Source: Lenzites betulinus (Eukaryota > Basidiomycota > Agaricomycetes > Polyporales > Polyporaceae). Taken from it: 64,000 nucleotides of DNA. Numbering within the stretch: the stretch's first letter is position 1; the number at the start of each line of letters is the position of its first letter. Of this stretch, positions 57,728-64,000 are shown piece by piece. The stretch is from positions 1 through 64,000 of the forward strand of contig JABYQU010000007.1 in the NCBI GenBank assembly GCA_022264855.1. The letters are read 5' to 3'. The notes beneath the pieces are model-generated. The model worked only from the letters and a program-made list of their open reading frames with translations, did not search any database and was not told the origin of the DNA. The position numbers were made by a program, and so were the translations under genes.

Positions 57728-60103
57728 GGTGGTTGAGTCGCGTCGACAGCGAAGGCGTAGCGTCGCACGGGACCTGAATCGAAGAGCTTGAGGTGTGTCG
57801 GAGGGAGTGGTGTGGAAGCGGGTGGGGATGCACGCCTGTGGTCTTGTATTAGAAGTACGGAAGAACCGCAAGTGGACAAGAAAGGCATAGTCCGACAGTG
57901 GACGGTTCCTGCCAACCGTGCAGAGAACAACACCGCGCGCACAATCCTGGGAAACTAAGCGTCGGCCTGGAAGCGTCGACTGTATGTAGTCACTCTTGGT
58001 AGCAGTTCCGCTTTGTGGGTGCCCACCGGGAATCGAGATAGCACGCGCGGGAGGCGCACAGAGAAGCACGGCAAAGCGCGGTCTCAGCGGCGACGTGAAT
58101 GCTTCCGTGCGGTGCTTCGCTCTCGTGCCGTGTCTAGGTCTTGCCGGACGAGGGTATATTGCACGCGTTCGAATCGGAGGTGGTCGCGGTCCCGAGAACG
58201 CCGCGACTGCGAGTGGATCGTAGCCCTGGTTTAGGTCCGGGCGGTCTGCGAAGTCTAAAGTCCGCGAAGCCTATCTCACCCGCGCAGCTGCACGAGCCGC
58301 ACAAATCGGGATAAAGCTGACCCCTCCGAATAAATTCTCGGGCGATGCGCCATCTTCTGCTTGAACAAGGTTTCGACTCGGAACCAACCAGGGACGCGGT
58401 GCTCGAACATATCGCACGTTTGCGGAGACGGATTCCATCCGTTTTTCAAAGCCATTTTGATGCCGCGAGAGTCGTGCCTGCTTTCTTGACACCGGGGGCG
58501 ACGCCTGGGACTAGGAAGTCTTAGCCTGGTTCGCATCGCGCCCGAACGGGGACCAGCCACCTTAGGATAAACGCCGGGCTACTGCTTGATCAGAGGACAC
58601 CGTGCAGCGTGACGCGGCTGACGACAGCGCTCCTCCAATGGGCAGGCTGTCGGCAACGCATCGACAGCCAATCCGGCATCAGACGGCGAGGGGCAAGCAT
58701 TCCGGTGGACCGATCGACGAGGGTCCGGCGTAAATGGGGTATGTCTGGAAAACCGATGGGTCTGAGGTCTGCTGCCCAAGGTCTCAGCGGTGATAGAATC
58801 GGGGCACATAGCCCGCGGCACCCTCTTGCTGAAGGCTTGGAACTAGCCCCATATAGCCTACATCCATGTCTAAGTCCTCACGGGCTTGACGGGTGGAGGA
58901 GAAAGCCTATTTATGGCCCGTATAACCCCCGACTTGAGTGATCGCCTCCTGAAGGCCTGTGGTAAGACGGGAACGAACGGATGAGCTTCATGATGGACTT
59001 ATTCGATTTTCATTCGCGTACTCACCACCCGCAGTTGCGTTGGCCAGACATATTAGACTATTGGTTCGATATCACGTTGTATACAGACCACGATAGGTCA
59101 AAATTGCTTCCGTTGCCTGGCTATTGGCTGCGAGCACCATGCATCAGAATCTTTCCCTTTCCGGCGATCATTCAGATGTAAGTACACTCGTTGAGGTTTG
59201 AGCGTGAGGCTAGCAATCGCCCAGGGCGGTGGTTTCATCTGCATGTGCGCCGCGCGGAAAGCATCCATGACGTCCACGAATCACGTCATTTGTGCCTGTT
59301 TGCACTATGCTTTGACTATACTCCACCACTGCGCAGGGCGAAGAAACCTACGTACATGTACTATTGGCGCGTGCAAGACACGGCATCTGTCAAGAATACG
59401 AAGGAGAAGAGGACCTTAGAGGGGGCCATAAGCTGCCCAAAGTGTGAGAAGGCAGCGAACATACATTGGCAACCGATGCATCGGACATGTATGATGCATG
59501 ATCGAGAGGTCGTTACTTTGCGTGCGCCCCGCCGCCCATCATGCGAGTATTTTCAGCTTCTTGGTCTATGCAGGGTGTACACTTGAGCTTCCTGATGATT
59601 GATCCGTATACACGCAAGGTCAACGCCAGCTCGGACGTCAGTAGTAGTCCAGATCTAAGACCAAAATTGGTCAGAAAAGCGAGAGGGTTTCCGCGCCCTT
59701 ACAGATCCATGTACATGTATCGGCCCCAGATTTGTCGTGGCTAGAGACAATCGAGCCGTCGCGTGTAAGATCTGGGCACTGTCTGAGGTCCAAGGACCAA
59801 AGCAGACGAATTCGGCGGGTCCTGCAGTACTAGTGTTAATCGTAATCATCAAGAAGACTCGCTTGGACACCGGAGTTTAAATAAGGTCTTGAACATTGTG
59901 ATCGGAGGTTGAAATGTACTTATCTGCCTTTCTGAGCGCCTAGTGGGCGGTGCTGGTGAGCCTGCTCCACTACTCCGACTTGTCTGTGTAGACTGCTTCA
60001 CCCGGCTTGGATTCTCTTCTAGCTTTCTTCAACAAGGCTCTGGCGCGTCACGTTTGATATAACTTCATGCTCTGCACCCAATCTGTCTGATAGCGCGCAT
60101 ACT
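57728..60103. other. Divergent intergenic region (2.4 kb)
   Basis: Frames here are below 135 codons and carry no motif. The long frame upstream of the WOPR start (57431-58069) reads through its exon 1 but is only the open region around it. No repeat was seen. Confidence 0.4.
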
Positions 60104-63100
60104 ATGGCATCTCATGAAACAATCCCCTCCTCGTCGACAGCTGGGTCTGCGGTTGTACCTACTCTCCCCCGAGGTAAGCATCCGTGCCATTTGTCATGTT
60201 AGCCGTAAACAGCATCCGAATCTCGTGCTATTCTGGAGGGACTTAGCTTGTGTAGAGTGTAGGTGGATCATATTCACTAGGACGGGACTGCAAGGAAACG
60301 GGACTTGCTCTTGTGTGATGGGATTCATCGGACTCTCTATCCCCGTTTGGTCTGCCGCACTCTATGCAAGCCAGGTCGTCCACAGATTGACACCATGCAA
60401 AACTCTATCTGCAAACGCACAAAACCGTTGAATATACGGGGTTGTGGGTGAGCGCATTATAGAAGCAGTCCTACATGGACATCAATGGTTTCCTCGATCC
60501 AAGCATGACTTGGGTGGCTATCATCGCTTCTATGGCGTGAACGTGACTCGAGTGTTCAGTCCGTCATCAGCTATGCCGGTTTCTCGCCCCCAAATCCCTA
60601 TGCCTCCGTTGGCCCGTGTGCAGCGTTGTGCCGGCCTAGCCTCAACTTATCAAGCTCTGCATGAGACTGCATGACACGGCGTTCTCCGCTATGCATGTGG
60701 GCCTCCAACGCCACTGGTCATTGGTCAAGGGAGTCAATTGGATCGGTGCATTACTACCAAAGTTGGTCATAGTGATTTTTGGCCGAACTCCCACTAGTGC
60801 CAATCGTCGAAGGGCATCCTCGATGCCGCCCAGCAGATTCTCGTTGCAATGCGTGTTATGGGATGGTCGATACTGATAGAATGCATGTTTATCCGTAGGT
60901 GGTGGCATAGTGGACCACTTGTACCAAGTCAGGCTACTTTCTGCGTTACGCAGTGGTAAGATCATACCCATCTTCCCTTAGCAGCACTTGCTAACGCTAT
61001 GATCCAGGGGACCCCGCCAGAATTCACCCGTTTTTGGCGGACATCACCAAGGACAGACGAGCCTCCTCCGAAAGTGACGTAGACTTGGGGGCTGCAGCGT
61101 TGCATCTCGCAATCCGATGCGCTTCATGTAAGCATTGATTGACTTGCTCCGTCAGTTTTGAGTCTCTCATTGGCGCGTTAGGCGATACGATTTCCCTTCT
61201 GTTATCCCACCGATCGATTTCGCCCAACGCCGTCCACCCCACGGGATCCGGAACCACCGCACTACATCTGGCAGCGTCCTTGTCTCGCACAGATGTAGTC
61301 AACCTTTTACTCGATCAAGAGGGCATTGACGATAGCTTGCGGGACGCTAACGGCAAGACTGCCTTAGAGGTAGCGAGAGGAAAAGACACCGTACGAGCGA
61401 TTCGCGGTAAGCCTCTAATATGCTGTCCTCAATTCCTATAACGCATGATCCGTCTTACGCTCCTGAGCTTTTAGACTCCAGAGCGTTCTTGACCGCTTCA
61501 TATCGATCACTGCTACGGACATATATTCTTTCGCCTCCTTCCGCATCACCTCCGGAGGCGCTGTTGAAGTTGCTGTCGTCGCCACGCATTCGCATAACAG
61601 ATCTCTCTTATCTTGATGACGCCTCCGGCCGCACGCTCCTGCACGAGGCGGCGCGGCGCAAGGACCTACGTCTGGTTGAGCTCGCAGTGCGGGCCGGTGC
61701 GGACATTTTTGTACGGGACCGGCGCGGCAGGGCAGTGTATGATAGTGTTGGGAAGGATGATCGCGTCCGAGCATTCCTGCGACAGTGTAGGGTTTTCCGC
61801 TTAATGTTCCTCCCTGACTACGTTTTGACAATGTGCTAGTCACCAACCAGGACAACTCCCTCATCTCAGAGCCGTCGGCCGACCCTCCGGAGCTTCGAGG
61901 GTATCTAAACAAGTACACGAACGTCGCGAAGGGATACAATGCACGGTGGTTTGTCCTGCATAATGGAGTTCTCTCTTGTAGGTTATCGTCGCTCGCAATC
62001 CACCGATCAATCCTCATGATCCTTGACAGACTACCGCCATCAAGACGACGAGACTGTAGCTTCCCGTGGATCGATAGCGATGAAGAACGCTGTCCTGACT
62101 ATCCCGAGCGGTACCTCCGGGTTACGCTTCGAAGTGCACTCGACGCCATCTCGCGGTCACTCGTCCGTCCAGAAGTGGTATATCAAGGCTAACCATCCCG
62201 TTGAAGCCACTCGGTGGATCACTGCTATCCAGAAGGGAATTGATATCGCGAAACGGCAAGGCGAGCAAGCGGATCGCCGCAGTGGAGAGAGCGATGTCAC
62301 AAGCCTCAAGCCTTCGTCGTCTATCGGTGGTGCGTCCCAGTTCCCACGGAAGAAAGATCGGCCCACACCAGGCGGTATGCATTCCGCGCCCAGCTCTGCG
62401 GCGGACGATGGAGACGATGCTGGGGAGGTCAGCGATCGGCGGGAAGGTGGCGATGCGGGCGACGAGCGCGAAGACGAGAACGAGGACTCTTCGGACACCG
62501 ACTCAACGCAGCAGGCGCCCCCTCACGCCAACGCCTTCGAGTTGCAAGGCAACGCGCTCCTTGCCCAGGTCGAGCTCACCGCTCAGTTGCTCTCCAACTT
62601 GCCCACCCAAACCCTGGGTTCTCCTCGTGCAACAGAGCTCACCAAGGCAATCGAAGATACCTTCGGTGGCGTGTCAGGTATGCTCACCGAATACGTGCAC
62701 ATGGTCAAGGACCGTGAGGAGTGGTACAAGGGGAAACTTGAGCGTGAGCGTGAGCGGCAGAACGTTTGGGAGGAGAGCTTACAGGCCGTTGTGCTTGAGG
62801 GCGACAAGCTTGAGCAGGAACTACGTAGCCGCTTCCGCCGTAGGAGTCGCGCCCCGAGCGCGAGCGCTGGTGGGGACATCCTCCTCCGACGAACGTCGCA
62901 AATCATTGCCTCTCCGATTATCGCGTCTCCTACCGCCGAAACGGTGGAGCATATCATCACCCCTGCCGCTGTCGCCGCGGCCGCCTCTCGCCTGGAGGAA
63001 GAGAGTTCGCTGCCGGACGTAACGACTCCCACTGCCGCGTCTGTTGCTGCGCAATTCTTACCACAACGGCCTCCCATCCCCTCCCCCTCACACTCCGTCA

Positions 63101-64000
63101 CTGGTCGCCTGTCTGCCCTCACGAAGAGCCCAACCGCGCTCATCATGGACGACGATGACGCATTCACGGACGAAGAGGACGAGTTCTTCGACGCCATCGA
63201 GTCGAACACCCTCCCGAACCTCGTCATCACACAGTCGCTCATTCGCCCCGGCGGGACGGAATTCTACATTAGCAGGGAGCTATACAAGGGCTACTTGAAG
63301 CTCCGGGATCGGCTTGCCATCACGAGCGACGACCGGCCGCCGATGAGCCTGTGGGCTGTGCTAAAGAACAGTATCGGGAAGGACCTGACGAAAATCTCGT
63401 TCCCGGTGTTTTTCAACGAGCCGACGAGCATGTTGCAGAGAATGGTACGTGCCTTTTTCCTGTGTTGTGTCGGCAGATGGGTTGATGCGAGTAACAGGCA
63501 GAGGATATGGAATTCTCCGAGTGCCGTGAGTACCGCTACTTCATTGGTGTATACGCTAGAAAACTGACTACGTGATAGTGGACGCCGCGTGCGCCGAGAA
63601 CGACCCTCAACGACGGCTCGCGTTCGTTGCCGCCTTCGCAATGTCCAACTATTCGTCCACTATTGGGCGTATCGCCAAGCCGTTCAACCCGATGCTTGTT
63701 CGTACCTTGTCTTGTCCCTGACAGTATTACTGCTGACCGGCCTTACACCTTGCACAGAGCGAGACGTTCGAGTATGTGCGATTTGACAAGGAGTACCGTT
63801 ACGTGTCGGAGCAAGTCAGCCACCATCCCCCGATGTCTGCGTGTTGGGCTGAGTCGCCACACTGGCGCTACTATGGCGAGGTCGACGCGCAGAACAAGTT
63901 CATGGGCAAGTCGTTCGAGATCCGCCCCACTGGAGTCGCGCACGCCGAGCTGCTCCTACCGGAGGGGCGGGCACCCAGCTATCCAAAGGCCAAGGGCGCG
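60104..64000 (+). CDS. Ankyrin-PH oxysterol-binding protein (Osh1/Osh2 type), cut by window end
   Basis: The gene starts at 60104 ([10 protein letters not shown]), with exon one ending at 60173. The next exon I can place begins near 61011; more exons may lie between. Ankyrin repeats follow ([41 protein letters not shown]). A PH domain comes next ([22 protein letters not shown]). The middle contains a coiled coil ([16 protein letters not shown]) and an acidic EFFDAIE motif at 63180-63200, a good FFAT motif for ER VAP proteins. The OSBP lipid-transfer domain follows, with the signature EQVSHHPP near 63810. This ORP family (Osh1/Osh2 in yeast) moves sterols or phosphoinositides at membrane contact sites. 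The domain continues beyond the window. Exon borders between 61400 and 62030 and after 63440 are approximate. Confidence 0.87.

Overview
This window looks like a chromosomal segment of a wood- or litter-degrading basidiomycete (Agaricomycete). The genes are split by many short introns, mostly 50-70 bp with GT...AG ends. The gene families fit such a fungus: an AA9 lytic polysaccharide monooxygenase, an AA3-type GMC oxidoreductase, a GH30 glucanase remnant, a Zn2Cys6 factor, a Gti1/Pac2 (WOPR) factor, and an EF-hand/ZZ protein of a kind common in mushrooms. The transposon content is also typical, with a Ty3/gypsy element rich in CGCGCG words. No tRNA, rRNA, CRISPR array or bacterial-type operon was seen. 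All gene models were read by eye from translations and splice signals, so exon borders are estimates.

Layout. 1-8250: two related LTRs lie tail to tail (about 1-775 on the plus strand, 1382-2300 on the minus strand), followed by a frameshifted Ty3/gypsy element on the minus strand whose integrase frame is still open. 8250-11400: intergenic DNA with a solo LTR (9355-9910) flanked by a perfect 5-bp target duplication. 11400-12520: GH30 remnant (minus). 13039-17549: EF-hand/ZZ zinc-finger gene (minus). 17835-18817: two weakly supported small reading frames. 19067-22578: Rap1-like telomere protein gene with two Myb modules (minus). 23354-24104: small secreted cysteine-containing protein (minus). 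25443-27009: AA9 LPMO (plus). 29393-31405: Zn2Cys6 transcription factor (plus). 33258-34434: uncharacterised gene (minus). 34519-35995: a foldback element with arms of about 659 bp and a 9-bp target duplication. 36256-37850: acidic conserved-looking protein (plus). 38562-41012: GMC oxidoreductase (minus). 42525-44706 and 45591-47857: tandem pair of flavin monooxygenases with an N-terminal NTF2/SnoaL-like domain (plus). 49501-51502: secreted uncharacterised protein (plus). 52161-52945: cytosine deaminase (plus). 56183-57727: Gti1/Pac2 factor (minus). 60104-64000: ankyrin-PH-oxysterol-binding protein, cut by the window end (plus).

How the parts relate. The LPMO, GMC oxidoreductase and GH30 remnant belong to plant or fungal cell-wall turnover. 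A secreted GMC enzyme could supply H2O2 or electrons to an LPMO, but nothing in the sequence shows co-regulation. The other genes are housekeeping (Rap1-like, cytosine deaminase, OSBP) or regulatory. The most striking structures are the foldback element with its clean 9-bp duplication, the duplicated Myb exon pair in the Rap1-like gene, the tandem NTF2-FMO pair that differs by an intron, and very short exons in the cytosine deaminase and secreted-protein genes.
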